DNA from: Candidatus Neomarinimicrobiota bacterium
GTDB taxonomy: Bacteria; Fidelibacterota; UBA8477; JABMPR01
Length of the DNA stretch: 41,420 bases
Assembly: GCA_016784545.1 (NCBI GenBank)
Contig: JADHUM010000036.1
Span: 1 to 41,420 of the forward strand
Direction: 5' to 3'
The notes under the pieces are model-generated. The model was given only the letters and a program-made list of their open reading frames with translations. It was not told the DNA's origin and did not search any database. A program made the position numbers and the translations under genes. Positions 25,906 through 34,311 of this stretch are shown one piece after another; the first letter of the stretch is position 1; each line of letters opens with the position of its first letter.

Positions 25906-27530
25906 TCAAGCTAAAATTTATTCCAATTCTTTGTGTACTAGCCGTGTCCCTAATGGGTCAAGGGCTTGAGGATCTGCGGAGTAAGAGTAAGATTGCAGCA
26001 ACTCCCCATAACCTGATGATGAATAAAAATGGGCTCATGCTGGATAGTGTTCTTGTTGATTTCTCCCTGTGTCGTTCATGTCATGTGCCCAATAAGGCTA
26101 CTGCTGTTGAACCCCTGTGGTATCGAAAGATCTCAATTCCAAGATTCGATATAAATAAAGAAATAGACGCTGGAGATGAGCATGTTCACACCCTGGATCC
26201 AGGCAGTCGGAATTGTCTATCCTGTCATGATGGATCAATGGCTCGCAGTTTCCCTCATCGTGGTGACCAGAAGCACCCCCAGGTTAACATGACTGCTTCT
26301 GAGGCTCGGGCACCAGCAAATTATAACATGCACCTTTTCAATTTCCCCAAATCAGGGAAGGAAATCAGTCATCCTGATGAATCTTCAGCATTGATGCTCA
26401 CCAATCAGAATCAGGTTGGTTGTATCACCTGCCATGATCCTCATAACAATGAGAAGGGTCATTTTCTGAGAGTATCAAACCAGGGCTCTGAAATTTGCAT
26501 GGAATGCCATCATATGCAGAACTGGGAAATGTCTACACATGGGAATCCCCAGAATCCCTTGCATGCTGAGCTTGAGGAAGTTGCCTGTCTGCAATGCCAC
26601 TCCATCCATACCTTACCTACTAATGCAAAATTACTTAAGGCCGATGAAAACACACTTTGTCTGAGCTGCCATGATGGAAGGACTGACGAAGATACGGAAA
26701 TCGCCAGCATAAAGAATCTTGAAGAAGTATTTGAAAAGCCATTTACCCATCCCATCCGTATCAATCCCAATGTCACCGATGTAGGCTACGATTCTGATAC
26801 AGACTCTCCATGGAATTTTGGTTTAGCTGACGATCGTTTTGTCCGTTGTGGTGATTGCCACAATCCACATGCAGTAACTGAAAAAAATATTTCGCCTGTC
26901 CTCGATGGAAGTCTGGCCTTTGTTGAAGGTGTTGATGCTATCGGCTTTCGGAAAAATCAGGTTGATTATGAGTATGAAGTTTGTTACAAATGTCATGGCC
27001 AAAATCAGAACGCAAATCCTGGTAATGATGTTGCCAGACTCCTCAGCGTAGGGAATCGAAGCTTCCATCCCATTGAAAGTATCGGATTGTCACAGCGTGT
27101 CCCAAGTTTGAAAGATGGGTGGAGTGAACAATCCCTAATCACTTGTTCTGATTGTCATGGGAATGACGATCCCTATGGCCCTCAGGGTCCTCACGGTTCA
27201 AGTTTGCCCCATATTCTCAAAGCACCTTACAGTGACTTCCCCTATGCCAGCATTGATGAGCAGGAACTTTGTTTTAAATGTCATGACCAGCGCAAGATTA
27301 CCGGAAATGATGGCTTCAAATTCCATAATATCCATATCAATAGGGCTGGTTATAGTTGTTCCGCTTGTCACAATCCACATGGTAGTGTTGATTCCCCTGG
27401 TCTCATTGATTTGAATCAGTCTCACATTACCAGCATCAACGGGGAGAAGCAGGTGGAAGGTTTGGAACCAGGACATGGAACCTGTACGCTGAAGTGTCAT
27501 GATGCCAAGCATTTGAGGGATGTCTACTAG
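25902..27530 (+). CDS. Dodecahaem c-type cytochrome
   Basis: Exported cytochrome of 542 residues from the ATG at 25902, which overlaps the porin stop (ATGA). A signal peptide ends near LMGQG. There are 11 CXXCH motifs and one CX3CH (CTLKCH) near the C-terminus. Several have the doubled form with a trailing His (CITCHDPH, CGDCHNPH, CSACHNPH), like the 18-haem protein. The tight coupling to the porin suggests these two form the outer-membrane conduit. An upstream ATG (25878) lies inside the porin gene and would precede the signal peptide. Last gene of the cluster, followed by a hairpin at 27575-27609. Confidence 0.9.
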   Translation: MIKLKFIPILCVLAVSLMGQGLEDLRSKSKIAATPHNLMMNKNGLMLDSVLVDFSLCRSCHVPNKATAVEPLWYRKISIPRFDINKEIDAGDEHVHTLDPGSRNCLSCHDGSMARSFPHRGDQKHPQVNMTASEARAPANYNMHLFNFPKSGKEISHPDESSALMLTNQNQVGCITCHDPHNNEKGHFLRVSNQGSEICMECHHMQNWEMSTHGNPQNPLHAELEEVACLQCHSIHTLPTNAKLLKADENTLCLSCHDGRTDEDTEIASIKNLEEVFEKPFTHPIRINPNVTDVGYDSDTDSPWNFGLADDRFVRCGDCHNPHAVTEKNISPVLDGSLAFVEGVDAIGFRKNQVDYEYEVCYKCHGQNQNANPGNDVARLLSVGNRSFHPIESIGLSQRVPSLKDGWSEQSLITCSDCHGNDDPYGPQGPHGSSLPHILKAPYSDFPYASIDEQELCFKCHDQRKITGNDGFKFHNIHINRAGYSCSACHNPHGSVDSPGLIDLNQSHITSINGEKQVEGLEPGHGTCTLKCHDAKHLRDVY

Positions 27531-27574
27531 TCGAAGCCCTGCACATCGTCTAGAATCATTTAATTACGAATATT

Positions 27575-27609
27575 ATCCTGGATTATAGAGTTTAGCTATA
27601 GTCCGGGAT
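27575..27609 (+). terminator. Terminator-like hairpin at the end of the ext-like cluster
   Basis: Arms 27575-27588 and 27596-27609 pair over 14 positions, two of them G-U, with a seven-base loop. It is 45 bases after the last cytochrome stop. The following T-run is weak (TCCTTTAT), so it may be an inefficient or Rho-assisted terminator. Confidence 0.55.
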
Positions 27610-27720
27610 TCCTTTATGTCCCTGAATCTTGTATCTACACTAGGCTTGATCCATTCGGGGTTTTGTTTCGCCCAATCTCCGGAAATCAGCAATACCAGGA
27701 GCTTGAGAACAAGAAGCAAT

Positions 27721-27767
27721 CGACCCTTAATCAATTGGTTCCAGGGTCGAGTCCTGCCTGTCCCGCC
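27721..27767 (+). pseudogene. tRNA-Lys-like 3' fragment
   Basis: Contains CTTAATCAATTGG (27726-27738), the anticodon-arm 3' side typical of bacterial tRNA-Lys. It is followed by a T-arm-like GGGTCGAGTCCTG and an acceptor-like GTCCCGCC. No D-arm or 5' acceptor strand precedes it. The same 13 bases recur at 30598-30610. It could be a remnant of integration into a tRNA gene. Confidence 0.45.
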
Positions 27768-27795
27768 GTAGCTCGTAGAGCGTAGGGGGAGGCGG
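27763..27795. repeat. REP-like nested palindrome, copy 1
   Basis: CCGCC (27763-27767) and GGCGG (27791-27795) form an outer stem, and GCTC (27771-27774) and GAGC (27778-27781) an inner stem, with GTA spacers. The central GTAGCTCGTAGAGCG is repeated at 36183-36197 in a similar structure with different outer arms. Confidence 0.6.
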
Positions 27796-27806
27796 TGTAC
27801 AAAGAG

Positions 27807-27838
27807 AAACCCTTGCAGGGTAAGCCCTGCAAGGGTTT
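27807..27838. terminator. 14-bp perfect hairpin
   Basis: Arms 27807-27820 and 27825-27838 are perfectly complementary with a TAAG loop, followed on the plus strand by a broken T-run (TTTTGTGGTTTT). On the minus strand it is also followed by T residues, so it could terminate transcription in both directions, including that of the cyclase gene at 28051-30342. Confidence 0.65.
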
Positions 27839-27912
27839 TGTGGTTTTAGGGCATTCGTCACCGAAATCTTGAAGTTGGGTCATAACGGGTCATAAGAGAT
27901 CATATCGTCCAG

Positions 27913-27937
27913 AATTGGGGATACATCTGGGATACCG
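27913..27937 (+). repeat. 25-base direct repeat, left copy
   Basis: AATTGGGGATAC, four variable bases, then GGGATACCG. The right copy at 30511-30535 differs only in the central bases. The pair flanks the adenylate cyclase gene. Confidence 0.75.
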
Positions 27938-28050
27938 CTATACATCAACCCTCCTAAATCCTTACCTGGATTGACTTCGCATGACTCAGGCGTCGGATCT
28001 GTTATCCGAGGGCAGAAGAGAGGATCGATTCTGCAAGCAAAGCAGGGAGG

Positions 28051-30342
28051 CTAATTATTCAAGCTGTCATTCGAGCTGTTTTCTTGCTCTTGACGCTTGC
28101 GTTCCATTAACTGATTCCCATAAGGAAGATCTAGATCAAAACCCTCAGCTCGAAGATTCTTCATCCATACTTCAAGTCCCTGAAGCGATGTCTCTTCTGC
28201 TTTAACAAAATCTTTAATATCCATGTATATTGCCTTATTTAGCGCGATTTTTTGATATTCAAGCGCCAAATTAAGCATTCCACCCATACTGTAAATAAGA
28301 GCCAAGTAATCGGCTGACCAAAACACACCTTCACCATAATCTATATCCTGTGCAATTGCATAGGCAGTCTTAAGTAATTGCTCTTGAATAAGAAAATTCT
28401 CAGACTCTACATCTAGAGCTTCAAAATTTTCAATATATATCCAGAGCTTATTATAACAATCTACCTGAAATGCTTTATCCCCAATTTCTTCCGCTAATCT
28501 TAATGCCTTCTCGCAATAAGAGCCTGCATCAGTATTAGCACCTTTTTCATCGTGGCTTAATTCTGTCATTGCATAATAGGCTCTAGCTAAACGAGCTTTA
28601 CTCTTAATTGACTTGTTGATCTCGATACTATTTTCGAGCAATGTTCTCCATTTAGAATTGTGGTAATCCTCAAAAAGCTCAATGTATTCTATGTCCAATC
28701 GATTCCGTGAAATCCCTTGCGACATCACCTTATTCTGGAACACCATCCCCCAATTATGTGCCTTCGCCTTTTCTATTTCTGCTAGCTTCAAAAGCGCAGT
28801 GGCCTCTTCGGACATAAAACCGTTTTTTTGAGCAATACGATGTGCAACCTTAAAATGCCTTTTAGCCTTCTTAAGTTCGGTATACTTCCAGTCCTTTAAT
28901 ATTGATATGTACGATTCACCTAATGCGTTATGAACCGAAATCTCAGTGTGTAAATCATTCACTTCTTTAATCTGTTCAAGCGCTTGCTTGGAATACTCAA
29001 GACCATCAATGTGTTTGCTCCATTTGTTGAAAATCGAACTGATATTCACTAGTGATTCAGCAATGTACCTACTGTTTCCAAGTTCTACAGAGCGAGTATA
29101 GCAGTCCTGAAAAATGTTGAGAGCCTCTGTGTAGTTACCCCTGTCAAAAAAACTCTTACCCAGGTAGATCTGGGCATCAATTAAATTCTTGTCTATTTCT
29201 AAGGATTCCCTGAATAGTGATTGGGATTGCTCTAAATCTCCAAGATTTTGGCGATTATCATATATATACTTTCCCTTTAGATATAGTTCATATGCTTCGG
29301 GATGAGGGATTGAAGTCAGGTGTATACTTCGATCTTTGACACCCAGACTATTAAGTATGCCCGATGTTAGTTGTTTCGATATAGGAGCGAGACTGTCGAC
29401 AGGTTGATTCCATTTGTTAGCGTAAACAACCGAACCTATCGCAGGATTCACCAGTTGGGCTCTAAAGTTAACGATCCTATCCTCAAGTAGCATGCTTGTC
29501 ACAAGAAGATGCTCTACACCAAGTTGATTAGCTATGTCTTGTGTTGAGAAATCTATTGTGCCGAACCTGAGAATATCCGCGAGCGGTGGGATTCTAACCA
29601 ATCCAGTACTCGCCAACTCAATAATTAAATCCTCAGTCACGCCCCGTGTCCAATACTCCTCAGCGCTATTATTCAGATTTTGGATGTGAAGAACACCAAC
29701 TGATGGAAGCTCATTGCCGCGGGCTATTACTATATACACCACCACCAATATTGCAATGGTTCCAGATGAGGCGTACCTGATCCACCATCCTGGTTGACTT
29801 TCAAGCTTTGCTGATACATCAGAAAGTTTTGTTGGGGTTAATCCGTGTGAAGTGAGACAATAAACACGAATATCTTGTTTCACTCCCTTGAGTTTTGGTT
29901 GCCCAACAAACTTGATCTCGTAAACTGGACTTCCTGATATATCGTGCTGCACCTTATCTGAAATGGCAATTCCACCAACCGCAGAAAAGGGCTCAATTCG
30001 TGATGCTACATTGACATCGTCTCCAAAGACATCACCATCTTTCTCAAAAATATCACCTTGGTGTATACCGATTCTCAGATTTAGCCCAGGCTCCTCTTTT
30101 AGTGTTTTTTGAATTTCAATTGAGCAGTCTAATGCTTGGATTGAGCTCTCAAAACACAGCAGAAGACCATCCCCGATTTCCTTAATCCATTGACCTTCAT
30201 ATTTTGTAACAATTGGTTTTAGGAGCTCACGCTGTCTATCAAGAAGTGCGAGGCTCTTTGTTTCATCCTTGGCAGAGAGCGCCGTGAATCCTGCAATATC
30301 AGTAAAAACTATTGCCCTAAGTTTCCTTCGACTTGTGGTCAC
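28051..30342 (-). CDS. Class III adenylate/guanylate cyclase with TolB-like and TPR domains
   Basis: Protein of 763 residues starting at GTG. Residues 9-165 form a class III nucleotide cyclase: metal ligands Asp15 (FTDIAGFT) and Asp58 (EIGDGLLLCF), and the transition-state pair Asn/Arg in DDVNVASRIE (about 111-115). A single membrane helix (about 187-207) follows, then a TolB-like/FlgO-type domain (about 215-330; VGVLHIQNLNNSAEEYWTRGVTEDL). The rest is a long series of TPR helices. The catalytic residues are intact, so it is probably active, with ATP more likely than GTP as substrate. It lies alone between nested direct repeats with no neighbouring operon partners, which suggests it was acquired. 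Confidence 0.9.
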   Translation of the reverse strand: MTTSRRKLRAIVFTDIAGFTALSAKDETKSLALLDRQRELLKPIVTKYEGQWIKEIGDGLLLCFESSIQALDCSIEIQKTLKEEPGLNLRIGIHQGDIFEKDGDVFGDDVNVASRIEPFSAVGGIAISDKVQHDISGSPVYEIKFVGQPKLKGVKQDIRVYCLTSHGLTPTKLSDVSAKLESQPGWWIRYASSGTIAILVVVYIVIARGNELPSVGVLHIQNLNNSAEEYWTRGVTEDLIIELASTGLVRIPPLADILRFGTIDFSTQDIANQLGVEHLLVTSMLLEDRIVNFRAQLVNPAIGSVVYANKWNQPVDSLAPISKQLTSGILNSLGVKDRSIHLTSIPHPEAYELYLKGKYIYDNRQNLGDLEQSQSLFRESLEIDKNLIDAQIYLGKSFFDRGNYTEALNIFQDCYTRSVELGNSRYIAESLVNISSIFNKWSKHIDGLEYSKQALEQIKEVNDLHTEISVHNALGESYISILKDWKYTELKKAKRHFKVAHRIAQKNGFMSEEATALLKLAEIEKAKAHNWGMVFQNKVMSQGISRNRLDIEYIELFEDYHNSKWRTLLENSIEINKSIKSKARLARAYYAMTELSHDEKGANTDAGSYCEKALRLAEEIGDKAFQVDCYNKLWIYIENFEALDVESENFLIQEQLLKTAYAIAQDIDYGEGVFWSADYLALIYSMGGMLNLALEYQKIALNKAIYMDIKDFVKAEETSLQGLEVWMKNLRAEGFDLDLPYGNQLMERKRQEQENSSNDSLNN

Positions 30343-30510
30343 AAAAAGAATCCCCGAAAATGTTTGAGACGATCAATTCGGGAATCCGAGTTAGTCGATC
30401 TCTGTTAATTGGAATACGTGAAGAATATAGTTGAGTAATTGATCTAATCCCAAATTGTAGTCAGGTTATGTGAAACTCCTGTGCTCTTAGTTTGCAAGAA
30501 ATATCTACAA

Positions 30511-30535
30511 AATTGGGGATACCAGCGGGATACCG
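30511..30535 (+). repeat. 25-base direct repeat, right copy
   Basis: AATTGGGGATAC, CAGC, GGGATACCG, matching 27913-27937 outside the four central bases. Same orientation as the left copy, on the other side of the cyclase gene. Confidence 0.75.
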
Positions 30536-30590
30536 ACTGTTTCAGTATCTCATAACTCACTGAACCATAGCTACTTACGCAACACAGCCA

Positions 30591-30610
30591 TTTGACTCTT
30601 AATCAATTGG
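30591..30610 (+). repeat. tRNA-Lys anticodon-arm-like sequence, right boundary repeat
   Basis: TTTGACTCTTAATCAATTGG reads like the anticodon arm of a tRNA-Lys with anticodon CUU. The last 13 bases are identical to 27726-27738. The rest of a tRNA cloverleaf is not present on either side. Confidence 0.5.
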
Positions 30611-30695
30611 ATCCATCAAATTATTCAGGACAAAGTTTCCTGAATGATTTTGATAGAGGGATGCTAAGGTAATATCTCGGGGAGTGGTGGAGACG

Positions 30696-30733
30696 AAAAC
30701 CCCCAGCTGTATTGAATGTCAGCTGGGGGTTTT
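30696..30733 (-). terminator. Intrinsic terminator of the 30764-34311 operon
   Basis: Arms 30696-30709 and 30720-30733 form a 14-bp stem with a ten-base loop. On the minus strand the second arm ends in a run of T. It lies 31 bases after the stop of the fused cytochrome gene. A plus-strand T-run also exists, so it may be bidirectional. Confidence 0.85.
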
Positions 30734-30763
30734 TAAGGTTGTCAGAGTTCTGATTAAATCAGT

Positions 30764-32686
30764 TTAATCTTCCTCCACCTCAGGTGGGTTGAGCTCAGGG
30801 TCTGGTTCTGCACCACCGTGCTCATGCTCAAACATTTGCCTGGGCATCTTACCTGATAACCAACTGGTATTCATGGGAGCTACACTGGGTCTGAAAACAG
30901 TGTTGTAGAGATGCCAGATGAGAATGGCCAGGGTTGCCAGCCAGGCTTCCCAATAATGAATGACCAGGGAGACATCAATGAAGCCACTGGAAAATTTCTG
31001 AATAAAGAAATTGTCAAACCAGAGCACCAAACCGGTTCCTATCATGACTATGTTGCCCCAGACACCAGCCCAGTATTCAAGTTTTTCAGCATAGGCAAAT
31101 CGGCCAAATCGTGGTTCATGATCTCTAAAGTCAAAGAAGTACAGCACCATTTCCCAGAACTCACGAATATCCCGCAAACCAGGAACCATATCTTTAACAA
31201 ACTGCTTTCCACGTTTGGTGAACAGGAAGAGTAGATGCCATACAGAAGTGACAATCATAAAGACCGCTGCATAACGATGGACCACGCCTCTGAATTCAAA
31301 TCCACCTTCCCAGCCAAAGAAGAACTCAGCAATCCAGGATTCATTGAAGCGCAGGGAGAAACCTGAAACCACCAGCGTAAAGAAGGATACCAGCAATGCG
31401 GTGTGTTGCACGACTTCCAAACCTCGCATGCGCCGAACTGAAGGTCCTTTCATTGTCATGCGTACTTGTTTTAAGTAGTCCAGGACAGTATGCAGGAACA
31501 TCCCACCAATGGTTACAGCGATGAGTAGAATGTAGATTTTCTCGATAAGTACTGCCAGAGGCGCTCGTGGGTCTGTATCACCCATACCATGGATGGTTAC
31601 TGCGGCAAGCTTGTCACTCATTCCGGGATGACACTCGCCACAGGTCGTCGCCAGATTATTTGGATGAATGGATGAGGTAGAATCCGTGCTGGGTAAAATC
31701 CTGTGTGCACCATGGCAGGATTCACAGTTTGCAACATGGATGTCGCCGGACATACTTTTCAGTCCATGATAACTATCAACATAACTACTGACCTTGCCAC
31801 GTTTGGTCCCTAAACGTTCATTGAGAACCGTGGACTCATGACAGGGCTCACAGGTGGCTGAAGCAACCCGAAGCTTAGAGACAGGAGATCTGGGATCAGA
31901 AGGTGAGATGATACCGTGTTCGCCGTGGCAATTGGTACAGACCGGGGCGTTGGCCATCCCGCGTTTGGCCATTTTACCATGAATACCTTCCCAATAGTCT
32001 TTGGCTTCTGCCGGGTGACATTTCCCGCAGGTGGTTGGAATATTAAGATGATAAATGGAGGATTCTGGATTAGTTGGAGGATATATCCCATGGGAAGAAC
32101 CTCCTGAAGAGTGGCAATCATCGCAGGAAGCTGCTTTTGTATTGCCTCTGCCAGTGGCCTTGCCATGGACACTGCTATTGTACATAGCCACAGGGTGTTC
32201 AATGAGGATATCATAGCGTTTGACCAGGTCGATGTTCTCATGACAATTGCCGCATGTATTTGCCAGGTTGGTCGGGTTGACACTGGAGTTTTTCATGCTG
32301 CTGGGAAGGATATTGTGATCGCCGTGACAATCGGAACAAGTCGGCATATCCTTGCACTCACCCTTTACGGAACGTCCATGTGACTGATATTGTTCTGAGG
32401 CATCATCATGACAATCCCGGCAACCTTCACAACCAGCAACAAAATTTTCAGCTTCTGGAGTGTGTGGGCTGGTATCATGATGGATATGACAATCAAGACA
32501 TTCCATCCCCTCATGAATAGAACCATCCAAATCATCCTGAATGATTGTTTCCATCTCACTGGTTTCATGACAGTCGATACATTGGTCACTATCAATGGGT
32601 TCATAATCATCATCCTGGGCAAAAGCAGGTACAATGAACAGGAGCAAAATGAACCAGGGGAAGATGTTTTTAATCGTGAATCGCAT
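30764..32686 (-). CDS. Undecahaem cytochrome c fused to a cytochrome b membrane domain
   Basis: Protein of 640 residues. After a signal peptide (IFPWFILLLFIVPAFAQ), residues about 30-380 carry 11 CXXCH motifs. One of them is in CEGCRDCH, where the first CXXC lacks His and the second is complete. A helix (IEKIYILLIAVTIGGMFLHTVLDYL) leads into a four-helix cytochrome b domain (about 430-610), with His ligands in VVQHTALL, VVHRYAAVFM and LIWHLYNTVF. The C-terminus is acidic and cytoplasmic. The architecture equals the genes at 17725-18750 plus 18747-19439 joined together. It probably oxidises quinol and feeds the two cytochromes encoded upstream. I use the ATG at 32686, after AAGG; an ATG at 32707 is also possible. 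Confidence 0.9.
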   Translation of the reverse strand: MRFTIKNIFPWFILLLFIVPAFAQDDDYEPIDSDQCIDCHETSEMETIIQDDLDGSIHEGMECLDCHIHHDTSPHTPEAENFVAGCEGCRDCHDDASEQYQSHGRSVKGECKDMPTCSDCHGDHNILPSSMKNSSVNPTNLANTCGNCHENIDLVKRYDILIEHPVAMYNSSVHGKATGRGNTKAASCDDCHSSGGSSHGIYPPTNPESSIYHLNIPTTCGKCHPAEAKDYWEGIHGKMAKRGMANAPVCTNCHGEHGIISPSDPRSPVSKLRVASATCEPCHESTVLNERLGTKRGKVSSYVDSYHGLKSMSGDIHVANCESCHGAHRILPSTDSTSSIHPNNLATTCGECHPGMSDKLAAVTIHGMGDTDPRAPLAVLIEKIYILLIAVTIGGMFLHTVLDYLKQVRMTMKGPSVRRMRGLEVVQHTALLVSFFTLVVSGFSLRFNESWIAEFFFGWEGGFEFRGVVHRYAAVFMIVTSVWHLLFLFTKRGKQFVKDMVPGLRDIREFWEMVLYFFDFRDHEPRFGRFAYAEKLEYWAGVWGNIVMIGTGLVLWFDNFFIQKFSSGFIDVSLVIHYWEAWLATLAILIWHLYNTVFRPSVAPMNTSWLSGKMPRQMFEHEHGGAEPDPELNPPEVEED

Positions 32687-32715
32687 AAGAATGTGGACCT
32701 TCTCCATCTAAGGGC

Positions 32716-33729
32716 TTATTTAAGCTTGATTAATTCTCCAGGAATATCTGTGGGAAAACTCAAATCTTCATCGTGACATTCCACACAAGATGGCGTGATA
32801 TCATATTGATCATCAGTATGACATTCATAACAGTCTATTTCTTCGTGGTCTTCACTCAATTGCAATCCGGTCACAGCGTGATCAAACGAGTCCACCTCAA
32901 AATTGGTATGGCAGGTTGTACAGGTATTGTCCAACGCGGTGATTGGTTCTTGGCCAACATGGCATTGATTGCACTTCAGGGGTTGGTGATGTTTGTTCAG
33001 CTCCCAGCCCGTGTTGCTGTGAGTAAAGCCCTTTGAGGCTGTACTCCGATGGCATAATTCACATCCCGTCTCTATTCCCGTATCATGACATTGACTACAG
33101 GGGTCGTGGTGAATAGCTAATGACCTCACCTTTTTATTCTTGGAGGGGGTGTAGTTATGACAGGTTGCACAATTGGTCTGTCTGTGACAATGTTCACACT
33201 TAAATCTATACAACTCGACATGCTCTTTGTGCTGGAACACAACTGGCTTTTGCTTGCTCTTTGGGGATACAAAGTTGAAGATATTGGGTACAATGATTTC
33301 TTCATGATGATGAGCTAAAAGATCAGTTGAATCCAGTTTTTTACGAATATTGAATCTCAGTTTTTTCTGAACATGACAGGTTTCACAAACCTTGTCTCCA
33401 GTCCAACTCTGGTGGCAGTTCAGACAATTCCGGTGATAGGCACCGTTAATGGTGGGCATGGTCATGGAAGCATTTTCTTCTTCGCTCACATGACAGTCTG
33501 CACAGGGTTCGTAAACACCTTCGGAACCATGGTGGTGACAGGTATTACACCCCCCACCCATTTTTGTCATATCGGCATGGAGTTTGTGGTCGAATAGGAC
33601 TGGATTGAAAATGTTCTCCAATAAACCAATTTCAATTTTATCTGGTATATCGACAGTGACCTGCTTGGTCTGTCCAATGGAGATGCCGAGGCAGAGGAGG
33701 AGAAGCAGAGAGCCTATTCTGACTTTCAT
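32716..33729 (-). CDS. Dodecahaem class III-like c-type cytochrome
   Basis: Exported cytochrome of 337 residues with signal peptide GSLLLLLCLGISIGQ. It has 12 CXXCH motifs and many extra histidines before them (FDHKLHADM, FQHKEHVE, IHHDPCSQCH, NKHHQPLKCNQCH, SEDHEEIDCYECH). This is the spacing of cytochrome c3/c7-type bis-His haem domains in tandem, so about three to four c3/c7-like modules. Probably a periplasmic electron store between the membrane complex and an acceptor. It lies 12 bases after the c554-type gene. Confidence 0.9.
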   Translation of the reverse strand: MKVRIGSLLLLLCLGISIGQTKQVTVDIPDKIEIGLLENIFNPVLFDHKLHADMTKMGGGCNTCHHHGSEGVYEPCADCHVSEEENASMTMPTINGAYHRNCLNCHQSWTGDKVCETCHVQKKLRFNIRKKLDSTDLLAHHHEEIIVPNIFNFVSPKSKQKPVVFQHKEHVELYRFKCEHCHRQTNCATCHNYTPSKNKKVRSLAIHHDPCSQCHDTGIETGCELCHRSTASKGFTHSNTGWELNKHHQPLKCNQCHVGQEPITALDNTCTTCHTNFEVDSFDHAVTGLQLSEDHEEIDCYECHTDDQYDITPSCVECHDEDLSFPTDIPGELIKLK

Positions 33730-33741
33730 TCAGTTGTCTCT

Positions 33742-34311
33742 CTATTTTCCAGGTGCTGGATGAGAAACTTCCTTGATACGAACCGCATAATCAAATGGCT
33801 TATAGGTCGGTGATTTTTTATTGTGACACACCGTACATGATTTTTCTGAGATGGTCAGGAGATTTACAGATTCGCGGGTGATAGTACCATCTGCAATGGC
33901 GGCCTTTGTTTTCTTAGATTTGTAGAGACTGCCTGCACCATGACAGGATTCACAACCTACACTTGCCAGATCCTCGTTCAGCTTGACAGCCTTTTTATCC
34001 AGCGGGTCAACAGTGATCTGATATCCAGACTCGCTTCCCCAACCAGTAGCATGACAGGACAGACATTCTGGAGCTTGATCGGGTGCTACTTTCAGCCCCA
34101 TTTTCTTGGCAATTGCCTTCGCTGCATCGGTTTTCAATGATTCCATAGAGCGAGCATGGGGGCCGTTTTCCCAGATTGAGTACTGAGAACCCACTTCTTC
34201 CTTGCTGTGGCAGATTTTACATTTTTTTGAGCCGACATATTCTGCAGTATCTGTTTGAGAATAAACCATCCCCACACTTAAGATTAATAGCACAATAAGC
34301 ATTTTTTTCAT
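33742..34311 (-). CDS. Tetrahaem cytochrome c554-family protein
   Basis: Exported protein of 189 residues with signal peptide MLIVLLILSVGMVYSQ. It has four CXXCH motifs (CKICH, CLSCH, CESCH, CTVCH) and the family features YVGSKKCKICH, SIWENGPHARSM and ECLSCHATGWG, as in the cytochrome c554/c-prime family. An AAGGA ribosome-binding site lies nine to ten bases before the ATG. First gene of the second multihaem operon. Related proteins carry electrons in nitrogen, sulfur and metal respiration; substrate unknown here. Confidence 0.9.
   Translation of the reverse strand: MKKMLIVLLILSVGMVYSQTDTAEYVGSKKCKICHSKEEVGSQYSIWENGPHARSMESLKTDAAKAIAKKMGLKVAPDQAPECLSCHATGWGSESGYQITVDPLDKKAVKLNEDLASVGCESCHGAGSLYKSKKTKAAIADGTITRESVNLLTISEKSCTVCHNKKSPTYKPFDYAVRIKEVSHPAPGK

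Larger units (their letters stand above)
27531..28050. other. Gene-free region with tRNA-Lys-like fragment, REP-like element and hairpin
   Basis: No credible gene. It holds the hairpin at 27575-27609, a tRNA-Lys-like 3' fragment (27721-27767), a nested palindrome (27763-27795), a strong hairpin (27807-27838) and the left copy of a 25-base direct repeat (27913-27937). The density of mobile-element-like signals contrasts with the tightly packed cluster upstream. Confidence 0.7.
30343..30763. other. Gene-free region with direct-repeat copies and terminator
   Basis: No credible gene. It contains the right copies of the two flanking repeats (30511-30535 and 30598-30610) and the terminator of the second cytochrome operon (30696-30733). 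The promoter of the cyclase gene should also be here, but I could not find a convincing one. Confidence 0.65.

Noticed and set aside
27531-28050. CRISPR array or intact tRNA gene
   Set aside because: No regularly spaced repeats occur, and the tRNA-like stretch lacks a D-arm and 5' acceptor strand.
28051-30342. A recent transposon carrying the cyclase gene
   Set aside because: No transposase or integrase is present in the segment and the flanking repeats are direct, not inverted, so I describe only a decayed integrated segment.
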